A stretch of 64,000 bases of DNA from JALZMG01 sp963844175 (GTDB lineage Bacteria > Actinomycetota > Acidimicrobiia > Acidimicrobiales > Ilumatobacteraceae). This document shows positions 56,840-64,000 of this stretch, piece after piece. Within the stretch, counting starts at the first letter, position 1, and each line of letters starts with the position of its first letter. The stretch is from the NCBI GenBank assembly GCA_963844175.1, contig CAWJNE010000022.1:248001-312000 (forward strand), given 5' to 3'. The notes below the pieces were generated by a model that had not been told where the DNA came from, ran no database searches, and saw only the letters and a list, made by a program, of their open reading frames with translations. Made by a program: the position numbers and the translations under genes.

Positions 56840-58279
56840 TCAGAGCTGGAGGCTCTTGACCTCGAGGAACTCCTCGAAGCCGTGCTGGCCGTACTCGCGA
56901 CCGATGCCGGACTGCTTGTACCCGCCGAACGGAGCGTTCGGGTTGAACGCCCCGCCATTGACCTCGACCTGACCGGTGCGCAGCCGCCGGGCCACCTTGA
57001 CGGCCCGCTCCTTGTCGGCCGACCACACGCCGCCGGCGAGGCCGTAGACCACGCCGTTGGCGATCTCGACGGCCTGCTCCTCGTCGTCGTAGGGCAGGAT
57101 CGACAGCACCGGCCCGAAGATCTCCTCCTGGGCGATGGTCATGTCCGGACGCACGCCCGAGAACACCGTCGGGCGCACGTAGAACCCGGTCTCGAGGCCC
57201 TCGGGCGCCCCGGTCCCACCGGCGACCAGCGTGGCACCCTCGTCGATGCCCTTCTGGATGTAGCCCTGCACGCGCTCACGCTGAGCCGCTGACGCCAGCG
57301 GTCCGAGGTGCACGCCCTCGGCGAACGGGTCGCCGACCTTGACGCCCTCGACGACCTTGGTGGCGATCTGCTCGGCCTCGTCCAGGCGGTCCCGGGGCAC
57401 GAGCATGCGGGTCAGGGCCGAGCACGTCTGGCCGGAGTTGAGGAAGGACTTCTGCACGCCGTCGGCGACGGCCTTGGCGAACCCCTCCGTGTCGAGGTCG
57501 TCGAGCAGCACGTTGGCCGATTTGCCGCCGAGCTCCAGCGCCACCCGCTTGACGGTCTCGGCGCCGAGCTGGGCGACGCGCTTGCCCGCCCGGGTCGAGC
57601 CGGTGAACGTCACCATGTCGACGTCGGGATGGCCGGCCATGGCCTCGCCGACGGTGGGGCCGTCCCCGGACACGAGGTTGAAGACGCCGGCCGGGAGCCC
57701 GACCTCGTCGATGATCTCGGCGAGGATGAAGGCGTCGACCGGGGCGATCTCGCTGGGCTTCAGCACCACGGTGCAACCGGCGGCCATGGCGAAGGCGACC
57801 TTGGCCGCGATCTGGTGCAGCGGATAGTTCCATGGTGTGATGCAGGCGACGACGCCGATCGGCTCGCGGACGATCAGCGAGTTGCCGACCTCTTCCTCGA
57901 ACTGGTAGCTCTCGGCCAGCGCGGCTGCCGACTTGAAGCTGTTGATCGGCAGCCCGACCTGGACGAGCTGGGACAGCCACTTGGCCATCCCGGTCTCCTT
58001 GGAGATCGTGGTGGCGATCTCGTCGGTGCGGGCGCCGAGAGCGTCGCCGATCCGACTGAGGTACTTGGCTCGCTCCTCGACCGGGGTCGCCGACCAGGAC
58101 TCGAAGGCGCCCTTGGCGGCGGCGACGGCCCGATCGACGTCGGCGGCGGTGCCGGCGGGGATGCTGGCCATCACCTCCTCGGAGACCGAGTCGATCACGT
58201 CGATGGAGTCCTTCGAATCCGAAGGGGTCCACGCGCCGTCGATGTAGAGCTTCTCGAAGGCGGTCACGTCGTTCGTCAT
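56840..58279 (-). CDS. NAD(P)-dependent aldehyde dehydrogenase
   Basis: A 479-residue ALDH. Asn151 (PWNYP), Lys174 (KPSE), Glu249 (ELGGKSANV) and catalytic Cys286 (NSGQTCSALTR) are all present. PFGGYKQSGIGREYG and the end FEEFLEVKSLQL match the broad succinate-semialdehyde/betaine/phenylacetaldehyde group; substrate unknown. The ATG at 58279 has a TAGGAC box 7 bases upstream. First of the ALDH-SDR-M20-P1 minus-strand group. Confidence 0.92.
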   Translation of the reverse strand: MTNDVTAFEKLYIDGAWTPSDSKDSIDVIDSVSEEVMASIPAGTAADVDRAVAAAKGAFESWSATPVEERAKYLSRIGDALGARTDEIATTISKETGMAKWLSQLVQVGLPINSFKSAAALAESYQFEEEVGNSLIVREPIGVVACITPWNYPLHQIAAKVAFAMAAGCTVVLKPSEIAPVDAFILAEIIDEVGLPAGVFNLVSGDGPTVGEAMAGHPDVDMVTFTGSTRAGKRVAQLGAETVKRVALELGGKSANVLLDDLDTEGFAKAVADGVQKSFLNSGQTCSALTRMLVPRDRLDEAEQIATKVVEGVKVGDPFAEGVHLGPLASAAQRERVQGYIQKGIDEGATLVAGGTGAPEGLETGFYVRPTVFSGVRPDMTIAQEEIFGPVLSILPYDDEEQAVEIANGVVYGLAGGVWSADKERAVKVARRLRTGQVEVNGGAFNPNAPFGGYKQSGIGREYGQHGFEEFLEVKSLQL

Positions 58280-58314
58280 GGCGACCGTCCTAGCAGACCG
58301 GCCGGCGGTCCTCG

Positions 58315-58674
58315 TCAGCGAGGGCGCTCAACCGTCCAGCCCCGCCGGGTCAGCTCGGCGACCAGGGCGTCGTCGCTGAGGTGACGCAGCGACGGCGAGG
58401 AGTCCGGCGGCGGCGGAGACGGGTCGGCAATCGGCAGCGGCGCCTGGTCGGGCGTGTCGTCGTCACTCGCGAGCCGGTCGATCAGCGCGGACGCCTCGGC
58501 CCGGGTGAACTTGCCAGAACCCTGGCGCTGGGTCAGGCCGAGCGGCCGGCGGGCATCCCGGAAGCCGTCGTAGCCCTCCTTGCGCAGCAAGGCCTGCAGG
58601 TAGGCGAGCTGCTTGTCCGTCGCCGGGGGGCCGTGGCCGAGGCTCAGCGCACCGCCTCCGGTGAGCGGGCCCAC
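58315..58674 (-). CDS. Small protein with DUF3072-like domain
   Basis: 119 residues from the chosen GTG. ATDKQLAYLQALLRKEGYDGFRDARRPLGLTQRQGSGKFTRAEASALIDRLAS (about 21-73) resembles DUF3072-type regions that pair a KQ-YLxxL helix with a Lys-rich EAS helix; the rest is proline-rich and ends in a short helical segment. The start is uncertain: GTG 58674 overlaps the PPOX gene by 31 bases, and a CTG at 58647 has a perfect GGAGG 7 bases upstream. Function unknown. Confidence 0.5.
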   Translation of the reverse strand: MGPLTGGGALSLGHGPPATDKQLAYLQALLRKEGYDGFRDARRPLGLTQRQGSGKFTRAEASALIDRLASDDDTPDQAPLPIADPSPPPPDSSPSLRHLSDDALVAELTRRGWTVERPR

Positions 58675-59153
58675 ATCAGGCTGGCGTCGAAGCTCAGCGC
58701 GTAGTCGGGCACGAACTCGACGACGACCCGGTGCGGCGAGTCGAGGAACTGCTGGAAGACGGTGGCGCCGTGCTCGGAGTCGGGTCGCAGGTGGCGGGCG
58801 AACTCGGGGTAGAACCAGTCCTTCGTCGCTCGATCGTCGTGGACCGTGCAGGTGCCCTTGTAGGTGACGGTGCGACCACCCCCGAGGCTCGAGCCGGTGC
58901 TGTTGATGCAGACCGAGGCGCGCGGCTGGCGCCTGATGGCGCTGATCCGGGCCCGGCGCTCGGCGGCGGTGAGCCACAGCGTCCCGTCCTTGGGCAGGTA
59001 CGACATGACGACGCCGAACGGTTCACCGGCCTTGTTCGTCCACATGAACACGCATTCCTTGACCGTGGCGACCAGCTCGGCCTCCCGCTCGGGCGTCAGC
59101 GCGCACTGCGTCAGGTCCTCGTAGTCCTGGTGGTCGCTCAGGTCGTTCGTCAT
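58644..59153 (-). CDS. Pyridoxamine 5'-phosphate oxidase-fold protein
   Basis: A 169-residue split-barrel flavin/F420-binding protein: KECVFMWTNKAGEPFGVVMSYLPKDGTLWLTAAERRARISAIRRQPRASVCINSTG is the PPOX-like opening, followed by VTYKGTCTVHDD and HRVVVEFVPD. The actual cofactor (FMN, F420 or heme) is unclear. ATG with a TACGCT box 6 bases upstream. Confidence 0.8.
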   Translation of the reverse strand: MTNDLSDHQDYEDLTQCALTPEREAELVATVKECVFMWTNKAGEPFGVVMSYLPKDGTLWLTAAERRARISAIRRQPRASVCINSTGSSLGGGRTVTYKGTCTVHDDRATKDWFYPEFARHLRPDSEHGATVFQQFLDSPHRVVVEFVPDYALSFDASLMWARSPEAVR

Positions 59154-59159
59154 GCGTTC

Positions 59160-59165
59160 AGCGTA
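59160..59165 (-). promoter_or_regulatory. Probable -10 box of the PPOX-fold gene
   Basis: TACGCT on the minus strand, 6 bases before the ATG at 59153. Confidence 0.45.
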
Positions 59166-59199
59166 GGGAGCGGCGGTGGCGGGGGCCTGATCGTGGACC

Positions 59200-59205
59200 T
59201 ACCGT
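59200..59205 (+). promoter_or_regulatory. Probable -10 box of the VOC gene
   Basis: TACCGT, 8 bases before the ATG at 59214. Confidence 0.45.
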
Positions 59206-59213
59206 CTGCGGGC

Positions 59214-59573
59214 ATGATCACCGCCGTCCACACCCTCGTCTACGCCGACGACCCCGACCAGGCGCGGGCCTTCTTCCGCGACGTCCTGCAGTGGCCGGAC
59301 GTCGATGCCGGCGGTGGGTGGTTGATCTTCAAGACCGGCCCGAGCGAGCTCGGCGTGCACCCGACGGACCACGCCGGCGGTCAGCACCACCAGATCTCGA
59401 TGATGTGCGACGACATCCAGTCGACGGTCGACGACCTGCGCCAGCGCGGCGTCGAGTTCAGCCAGGACGTGCGGGACGACGGCTTCGGTCTGACGGCCAT
59501 GTTCGTCGTTCCGGGCGGTGGCGAGATGATGCTCTATGAGCCGCGCCATCCATCGGCCTACGACCTGCCCTGA
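59214..59573 (+). CDS. VOC/glyoxalase-fold protein
   Basis: A 119-residue single vicinal oxygen chelate module: VHTLVYADDPDQARAFFRDVLQW, a second beta-alpha-beta-beta-beta half with HHQISMMCDDIQSTVDDLRQRGVEF, and the closing FVVPGGGEMMLYEPRHP with a likely metal-binding Glu. Could be a lyase, dioxygenase or resistance binder. It overlaps the convergent ketopantoate reductase gene by 16 bases. Confidence 0.85.
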   Translation: MITAVHTLVYADDPDQARAFFRDVLQWPDVDAGGGWLIFKTGPSELGVHPTDHAGGQHHQISMMCDDIQSTVDDLRQRGVEFSQDVRDDGFGLTAMFVVPGGGEMMLYEPRHPSAYDLP

Positions 59574-60535
59574 CCGTCCAACGCCGCCAGGACGTCCGCC
59601 ACCGGCACCGATCCGGGCGCCCCGCCGGCGACGGCGAGCCGGCGCACCAGCCGTTGCAGCAGCGCGTTGACGGGGGCGGCCAGGCCGTGAAGTCGGGCCA
59701 GCCGCACGATCTCCCCGTTCAGCAGGTCGGTCTCGGGGGCCGTGCCGCGGGCGATGCTCTGCCACGTCGATCCACCGGGCCGCCGCTCGCCCCCCACGGG
59801 GTGCAGGGAGAGCAGGTCACCGCGCCGGCGACGGTCCTCTTCTGGTGTCGCGTAGTCGATCGCTGCTGCGCCGAGCACGGCGTGGCCCTCGTCCGTAACC
59901 AGCTCACCGAGCGGTCCGGCGCGCGCCGCCGGGCCGCAGACGGCCTCCACCGCGTTGCCGAGGTTGGTCACCAACTTGGCCCAGCGCCAGCGCGGCAGAT
60001 CATCGATGGCGCGGGATTCGAAACCGGCTCGGCGCAGCGCGGCAGCGACCGCCAGCGTCGTGTCGTCGTGCCCGGCCGGGAAGCGGCCCACGTCGAGGAT
60101 CCCGGGGATCGGGTGCGAGTGGGCGATGACGACACCTGGTCGCAGATGCACCGTCGGACACATCACCACCACCCCGTGCACGTTGGAGAAGAGTCGCAAC
60201 GCGTCGAGCTCGTTCGTCACGCCGTTCTGGACGCAGACGACGGGCAGCTCGACGGGCGCCACGTCGGCGAGCTGGGCGAGGACGCCCGGTGTGTCCTGGC
60301 TCTTGACGGCGAGCAGCACGACGTGGTCGTCGCCCCACTCGACCTCGTCGGGCCGGCCGACGGCGCGGACACGGGCGACTCGTGATCCACCCGGATCACG
60401 CAGCTCCAGCCCGTCGCGCTGGATCGCCGCCAGGTGTGGCCCGCGGGCAACGACCTCGACGTCAAGGCCGGAGTCGGCCAGCCGCACGGCGATGGTGCCG
60501 CCGACGGCACCAGGGCCGATGACGACGATGCGCAA
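59558..60535 (-). CDS. Ketopantoate reductase family protein
   Basis: A 325-residue NADPH-binding reductase: GPGAVGGTIAVRLA (8-21) is the Rossmann motif, VQNGV and RWRWAKLVTNLGNAVEAV include the catalytic Lys/Asn region, and the C-terminal ApbA_C-like domain ends the protein. PanE proper or a related reductase. Starts with a rare TTG at 60535, 13 bases after an F420-type gene on the same strand. Confidence 0.85.
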   Translation of the reverse strand: MRIVVIGPGAVGGTIAVRLADSGLDVEVVARGPHLAAIQRDGLELRDPGGSRVARVRAVGRPDEVEWGDDHVVLLAVKSQDTPGVLAQLADVAPVELPVVCVQNGVTNELDALRLFSNVHGVVVMCPTVHLRPGVVIAHSHPIPGILDVGRFPAGHDDTTLAVAAALRRAGFESRAIDDLPRWRWAKLVTNLGNAVEAVCGPAARAGPLGELVTDEGHAVLGAAAIDYATPEEDRRRRGDLLSLHPVGGERRPGGSTWQSIARGTAPETDLLNGEIVRLARLHGLAAPVNALLQRLVRRLAVAGGAPGSVPVADVLAALDGQGRS

Positions 60536-60548
60536 CGATCGCCGTCCG

Positions 60549-60980
60549 TCAGCGGCGGTCGAACACGACGACCGGGATCTCTCGCTGCGTGCGGGCGGCG
60601 TACTGATCGAAGTTGGGCATCCGGTCGGCCTGCGCCCTGAAGAGCCTGGCTCGCTCGTCGCCCTCGGCCACTCGGGCCCGCACGGCGATCGTCTCGGTGC
60701 CGACCTCGACCGTCACGTCCGGGTTGGCGACGAGGTTGTGGAACCACTGCGGGTGCTCGGGTGACCCGCCCTTCGAGGCGATGACGACGAAGGAGTCGCC
60801 GTCGTTGGTGTAGACGAGCGGCGCCGTGTACGTCGTCCCGGACTTGGCGCCGACGTGGTTGACGAGGATCATCGGCGCGCCGGCGAACCGTCCGCCGACC
60901 TCCCCGCCGCGCTGGCGGAACTCGTCGACGACACCACGGTTGAACTCGTTGAACTCCTGGGCGGTGGGCATGGCCGGCAT
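60549..60980 (-). CDS. Deazaflavin (F420)-dependent nitroreductase family protein
   Basis: A 143-residue Ddn-like split barrel: NRGVVDEFRQRGGEVGGRFAGAPMILVNHVGAKSGTTYTAPLVYT, DSFVVIASKGGSPEHPQWFHNLVANPDVTVEVG, and RLFRAQADRMPNFDQYAARTQREIPVVVF. It likely uses F420H2. Upstream of the ketopantoate reductase-like gene and probably co-transcribed. ATG at 60980 or 60971. The 159-base gap 60981-61139 up to the MerR gene shows no gene or clear element. Confidence 0.85.
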   Translation of the reverse strand: MPAMPTAQEFNEFNRGVVDEFRQRGGEVGGRFAGAPMILVNHVGAKSGTTYTAPLVYTNDGDSFVVIASKGGSPEHPQWFHNLVANPDVTVEVGTETIAVRARVAEGDERARLFRAQADRMPNFDQYAARTQREIPVVVFDRR

Positions 60981-61139
60981 CGTCGCGCAGCCGTGCTGCC
61001 GACGGTGGTGCGGAGTCGTTCACGTCGCGTGATCCGGCGGTGGTCCGGTCGGACGCCGCGACGCGAACGGTGCTCCCCGACGCCGGCCGGGTGCCCGGGG
61101 CGGAGCGTCAGCGGACGCACGCGGCCCGCGACGCAGACC

Positions 61140-61916
61140 TCACCGCCGGGCGCTTCGACGCGACGGCCGCGGACCGGACTGCACGAGCTCGGCGAGGGCG
61201 CGCTCGACTTCCTGCGCCAGGATCACGCTGGTCATCTCACGAGCGATCGGCCGCAGCGCGCCGACCGCGACGGCCAGCTCCTCGGGCGTCGCCGCGCCGG
61301 CAAACCCGGCGCCGGTGCGTTCGGCGAACAGCTTGACGGTGTCGTCGACCGCCTTCGACAGCCGACGTCGCAAGAGGTCCCGCATCCGGCCCGTCAGCTC
61401 GACGTCGACGCCGGCGCGTCCCAGGCGCAAGGCGTGATCGAGCAGTGCCGGACTGGGCACGAGCCAGGTGCCGTCGCGCTGCAGCCGCACGTAACCGGCG
61501 TCCTGCAGTTCGCCGACGAGTCCGGGCCGCTCGCCGGCATGCCGGGCGACCATCATCGCCAGCTCCTCACGGGAGACGGCACGCGGCTTGTCGTCGGACC
61601 ACGGTGCGGTGAGGGTGGCGTCGACACCGAGCCACTCCGAGACCGTGCGGGCGGGATGGTCGTTGGCGACCAGCTCGCGGATCGTGTGCAGCTTCAAACC
61701 GCGGTCGCGTAGCTCCCCGATCAGCCGGAGCCGCTCCAGGTGATCGTCCGTGTAGACGGCATCGCGGCCCTTCTTGGTCGGCCGAGGCAGGACGTCCTCG
61801 GCCTGGTAGTAGCGGATGGTGCGCTCGCTGACCCCGCTGGCGGCGGCCAGCTCCCCGAGGCGGTACGTCACGGGTTCACCGGTGGGTGACGAGTCGTCAG
61901 GGTCCACGGCCATCAT
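61140..61916 (-). CDS. MerR family transcriptional regulator
   Basis: 258 residues: a winged helix-turn-helix (about 17-85, YRLGELAAASGVSERTIRYYQAEDVLPRP...RLRLIGELRDRGLKLHTIRELV) and a long C-terminal effector-like region with no Cys, so it is not a metal sensor of the classic type. Its divergent promoter region contains two operators. ATG at 61916 or 61913. Confidence 0.88.
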   Translation of the reverse strand: MMAVDPDDSSPTGEPVTYRLGELAAASGVSERTIRYYQAEDVLPRPTKKGRDAVYTDDHLERLRLIGELRDRGLKLHTIRELVANDHPARTVSEWLGVDATLTAPWSDDKPRAVSREELAMMVARHAGERPGLVGELQDAGYVRLQRDGTWLVPSPALLDHALRLGRAGVDVELTGRMRDLLRRRLSKAVDDTVKLFAERTGAGFAGAATPEELAVAVGALRPIAREMTSVILAQEVERALAELVQSGPRPSRRSARR

Positions 61917-61938
61917 TCAACCAGGACAACCACAAACG

Positions 61939-61984
61939 GTGACAGTGTTCACTGTCAGAATATGTTGACAGCGAACACTGTCAT
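61939..61984. promoter_or_regulatory. Symmetric double operator with back-to-back promoters
   Basis: Two 18-base palindromes, TGACAGTGTTCACTGTCA (61940-61957, perfect) and TGACAGCGAACACTGTCA (61966-61983, one mismatch). Plus promoter: GTGACA (61939-61944), 16 bases, TATGTT (61961-61966). Minus promoter: ATGACA (61984-61979), 16 bases, TATTCT (61962-61957). Each operator occupies one promoter's spacer, the MerR arrangement. Confidence 0.7.
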
Positions 61985-62000
61985 CGTCAAGGTGGTGGCT

Positions 62001-62882
62001 ATGAGCGCCGCTGTTGCCGACCTTCCCCGCACCGCCGCCCGTTCCGAGCAGCTGATCGCCGCGTCGGAGCGGGCCACCCACGACCCGTTCACCGAGGTCG
62101 ACTGGGATCTGCCGATCGACGACTCGGCGTTCCACCTGCCGCCAGAACTGCTCGCCCTCTACGGCACGCCGCAGTGGGACGCGATGGACCAGGCGCAGCG
62201 GATCGAGTACAGCCGCCACGAGGCCGCCGCCGTGCTCGGCGCCGGGATCTGGTTCGAGAACGCACTCATGCAGATCGTGCTGTGCCACCTCCTCGAGATC
62301 GACGTGACCGATCCGATGCACCGCTACCTGCTGATCGAGATCGCCGATGAATGCCGGCACTCGGCGATGTTCGGCGAGTACATCCGCCGTGCTGGCACAC
62401 CGTCGTACGGCCCGGACCGGCCGGTCCTGGTCGACGGCAGCACGTGCGGTCGGGCCCTCGGGTACCTCCTCGTGCTGGCGGTCGAGGAGCAACTCGACCA
62501 CATCAACCGCCGCACCATGCGCGACACCCGCGTCCACCCGGTGTCGCGCCAGGTCGCCAAGCTCCACGTCCTCGAGGAGGCCCGCCACGTCAGCTTCGCC
62601 AAGACGTATCTGGCCGAGCTCTGGCCGACCCTCGACGACGCCGATCGCGAGACCGTGACCACGGCGGCACCCGAGCTGGTCGCCGAGATCGTGGCGTTGA
62701 CGCTCGACCCCGCCGTGTTCCAGCACCTCGGCATCACCGACGGGGCGACGGCCGCTCGCGCCAACCCTCACCACCGGGCCAACGTCGTCGCCGGGCTGGC
62801 CAAGCTCACGTCGTTCCTCGACGAGCTCGGTGTCATCACCGACCCCCGGCGATGGAGCGAGCTCGGACTCGTCGGTGCCTGA
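62001..62882 (+). CDS. AurF-like diiron oxygenase
   Basis: 293 residues. Diiron ligands of the AurF type are visible: Glu86 (WFENAL), DE117-CRH120 (IADECRHSAMFGEY), Glu162/163 with LDHI, and EE193-ARH196 (LEEARHVSFAKTYL). Members oxidise amines or act as other O2-activating enzymes. An upstream ATG at 61962 lies inside the promoter, so ATG 62001 with AAGGTGG upstream is preferred. Overlaps the hydrolase by 8 bases; probably under MerR control. Confidence 0.83.
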   Translation: MSAAVADLPRTAARSEQLIAASERATHDPFTEVDWDLPIDDSAFHLPPELLALYGTPQWDAMDQAQRIEYSRHEAAAVLGAGIWFENALMQIVLCHLLEIDVTDPMHRYLLIEIADECRHSAMFGEYIRRAGTPSYGPDRPVLVDGSTCGRALGYLLVLAVEEQLDHINRRTMRDTRVHPVSRQVAKLHVLEEARHVSFAKTYLAELWPTLDDADRETVTTAAPELVAEIVALTLDPAVFQHLGITDGATAARANPHHRANVVAGLAKLTSFLDELGVITDPRRWSELGLVGA

Positions 62883-63768
62883 CCGCTCGACCGTCGACGA
62901 GGTCCAGCTCCACGGCCGACGCGTTGCGGTGCGCCAGACGGGCACCGGTCCGGTCGTGCTGCTCGTCCACGGCCTCGCCAGTGACCTGCACACGTGGGAC
63001 CCCGTTGTCGATGACCTCGCGGCGCACCACACCGTCATCGCTCCCGACCTGCCGGGCCATGGACGATCCGACCCGCCGCACGGTGACTACTCCCTGGGCG
63101 CCACCGCCAGCTGGCTGCGCGACCTCCTCGATGTCCTGGGCCAGGACAGTGCGACCATCGTCGGCCACTCGCTCGGTGGGGGCATCGCCATGCAGTTCGC
63201 CTACCAGTACCCGTCGCGGTGCGCCCGTCTCGTCCTCGTCGCCAGCGGCGGACTCGGCCGCGACGTCAGCCTGGCCCTGCGCGCCGCCTCGCTGCCCGGC
63301 TCCGAGCTCGTGTTGTCGCTCATCGCCCATCGCCACGTCATCGCCGCCGGCGCCAAGATCGCCAAGTGGGCCAGTGCCTGCGGGTTCCCCGGAACCCCCA
63401 GCCTCATCCAGACCGCCAGCGGCTACGCCCGGCTCGCCGAACCCGCTGACCGCCGCTCGTTCGTCAACACCGTCCGCACGGTCATCGACCACCGGGGCCA
63501 GCGCATCAACGCTCACGATCGGCTCCACCTGCTCGCCGGCACGCCGACCCTCGTCGTGTGGGGCACCGGTGACCGCATCATCCCCGTCCAGCACGCCGAC
63601 GCGGCGCACCACGCCATCCCAGGCAGCCAGCTCGAGCTCTACAGCGGCGCCGGACACTTCCCGCACGCCACCAACCCCGGCCAGTTCGCGAGGACCCTGG
63701 GCCGCTTCATCGAGACGACGTCGCCCCGCGGTCGCCACGGCGGTCGCCGATCGACGAGGATCGGATGA
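62875..63768 (+). CDS. Alpha/beta-hydrolase
   Basis: A 297-residue hydrolase: oxyanion region LLVHGLASDLHTW, nucleophile Ser99 in VGHSLGGGIAMQFAYQYP, catalytic Asp in VVWGTGDRIIPV and His in YSGAGHFPHATNP. It resembles esterases and meta-cleavage or haloperoxidase-type hydrolases; substrate unknown. GTG start overlaps the diiron gene; its stop overlaps the next start (ATGATGA region), so at least three genes form one operon. Confidence 0.88.
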   Translation: MPDRSTVDEVQLHGRRVAVRQTGTGPVVLLVHGLASDLHTWDPVVDDLAAHHTVIAPDLPGHGRSDPPHGDYSLGATASWLRDLLDVLGQDSATIVGHSLGGGIAMQFAYQYPSRCARLVLVASGGLGRDVSLALRAASLPGSELVLSLIAHRHVIAAGAKIAKWASACGFPGTPSLIQTASGYARLAEPADRRSFVNTVRTVIDHRGQRINAHDRLHLLAGTPTLVVWGTGDRIIPVQHADAAHHAIPGSQLELYSGAGHFPHATNPGQFARTLGRFIETTSPRGRHGGRRSTRIG

Positions 63769-64000
63769 TGCGAGCTGTCGTCCCGCTGCCGACGGCAGAC
63801 CAGATTCGCGATGACATCCAACGCATGGTCGACCTCGGGCCGCGACTCAGCGGCTACCCGGCCCATGACGAGTTCTGCCAGTGGATCGAAGACGAGATGC
63901 GGTCCGCCGGCCTCGACATCGCCCCCTACGACGTGTACGACTACGACTGCTACCGGACGGGCCAGTTCGGCCTCGAGATCCTCGACGGCGACGCAGCCGG
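63765..64000 (+). CDS. Start of a peptidase, probably M28 family (cut by window end)
   Basis: The frame from ATG 63765 (or 63768) stays open to the end. The translation begins MMRAVVPLPTADQIRDDI, then MVDLGPRLSGYPAHDEFCQWIEDEMRSAGLDI, the typical opening of secreted or cytosolic M28 aminopeptidases before the zinc domain, which is not in the window. Assignment is by that pattern only. It overlaps the hydrolase stop and belongs to the same operon. Confidence 0.5.
   Translation, partial: MMRAVVPLPTADQIRDDIQRMVDLGPRLSGYPAHDEFCQWIEDEMRSAGLDIAPYDVYDYDCYRTGQFGLEILDGDAA

Noticed and set aside
60981..61139. A hidden gene between the F420-type gene and the MerR gene
   Set aside because: Short frames on both strands have no start signal, homology or convincing codon pattern.
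61962..61964. ATG at 61962 as the start of the AurF-like gene
   Set aside because: It lies inside the -10 box and upstream of the expected transcription start; ATG 62001 has a Shine-Dalgarno.

Overview
The window is a dense, very GC-rich bacterial chromosome segment. Its gene content points to a high-GC actinobacterium: RNA polymerase-binding CarD, two F420/deazaflavin-type nitroreductase-fold proteins, a CPWC oxidoreductase of the mycothiol-dependent nitroreductase type, a sortase-type LPXTG surface protein and a SigB/SigF-type sigma factor with partner-switching regulators. The class Acidimicrobiia is my inference from overall style, not proven. Starts are often GTG, genes in operons overlap as GTGA or TGATG, and many first genes have a TANNNT box only 6-8 bases before the start codon, which suggests leaderless mRNAs.

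Layout. 1-10.2 kb is the translation core: proS (minus), then rimP-nusA-ylxR-infB, a DsbA-fold oxidoreductase, and rbfA-truB-ribF. 10.3-13.2 kb (minus) is an NMT1/SsuA-type ABC importer (ATPase, permease, lipoprotein). 13.5-18.5 kb holds rpsO, pnp, an M16 protease and dapB. 18.5-21.1 kb (minus) is an unusual operon of a VTT-like membrane protein, thiol peroxidase and a lone NuoF-like flavo-iron-sulfur protein. 21.2-22.9 kb has two small membrane proteins and a lipoprotein. 22.9-26.4 kb has an acyl-CoA synthetase, a TetR regulator with a clear operator, and a diiron protein. 26.4-35.1 kb holds a trans-aconitate methyltransferase-like gene, an LPXTG protein, dapA, RNase J, a lipoprotein, a small membrane protein and ftsK. 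35.3-40.5 kb has an SMP-30 protein, an F420-type protein, rimO-pgsA-cinA, tRNA-Arg(TCT) and carD.

40.5-43.8 kb has a SnoaL-like protein, an SDR, a TetR regulator and a class III aminotransferase. 43.8-47.7 kb is a partner-switching stress module: STAS antagonist, YihY membrane protein, HATPase, LuxR-type regulator, degenerate anti-sigma and a sigma factor broken into two frames. 48.4-53.6 kb is a complete Dpp/Opp-type peptide importer. 53.7-58.3 kb (minus) is a catabolic group (ALDH, SDR, M20 peptidase, P1 peptidase). 58.3-61.0 kb has small redox and lactoylglutathione-lyase-fold genes and a ketopantoate reductase-like gene. 61.1-64.0 kb has a MerR regulator divergent from an AurF-like diiron oxygenase, an alpha/beta hydrolase and the start of a peptidase, around a symmetric double operator.

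The most distinctive structure is outside the genes. Several families of palindromic repeats fill intergenic spaces: nested palindromes after stop codons (18-100, 7936-8001, 26368-26451); a post-stop repeat (17604, 31975, 36223, 44156); a 104-base unit, tandem at 40873-41080, that folds the start codon of the next gene into a 15-bp stem; a 21-base palindrome; and long perfect or near-perfect palindromes (10242, 21152). The best single-gene oddity is the sigma factor, cut by an apparent one-base insertion at about 47424-47430 with a GTG restart one base after the stop.
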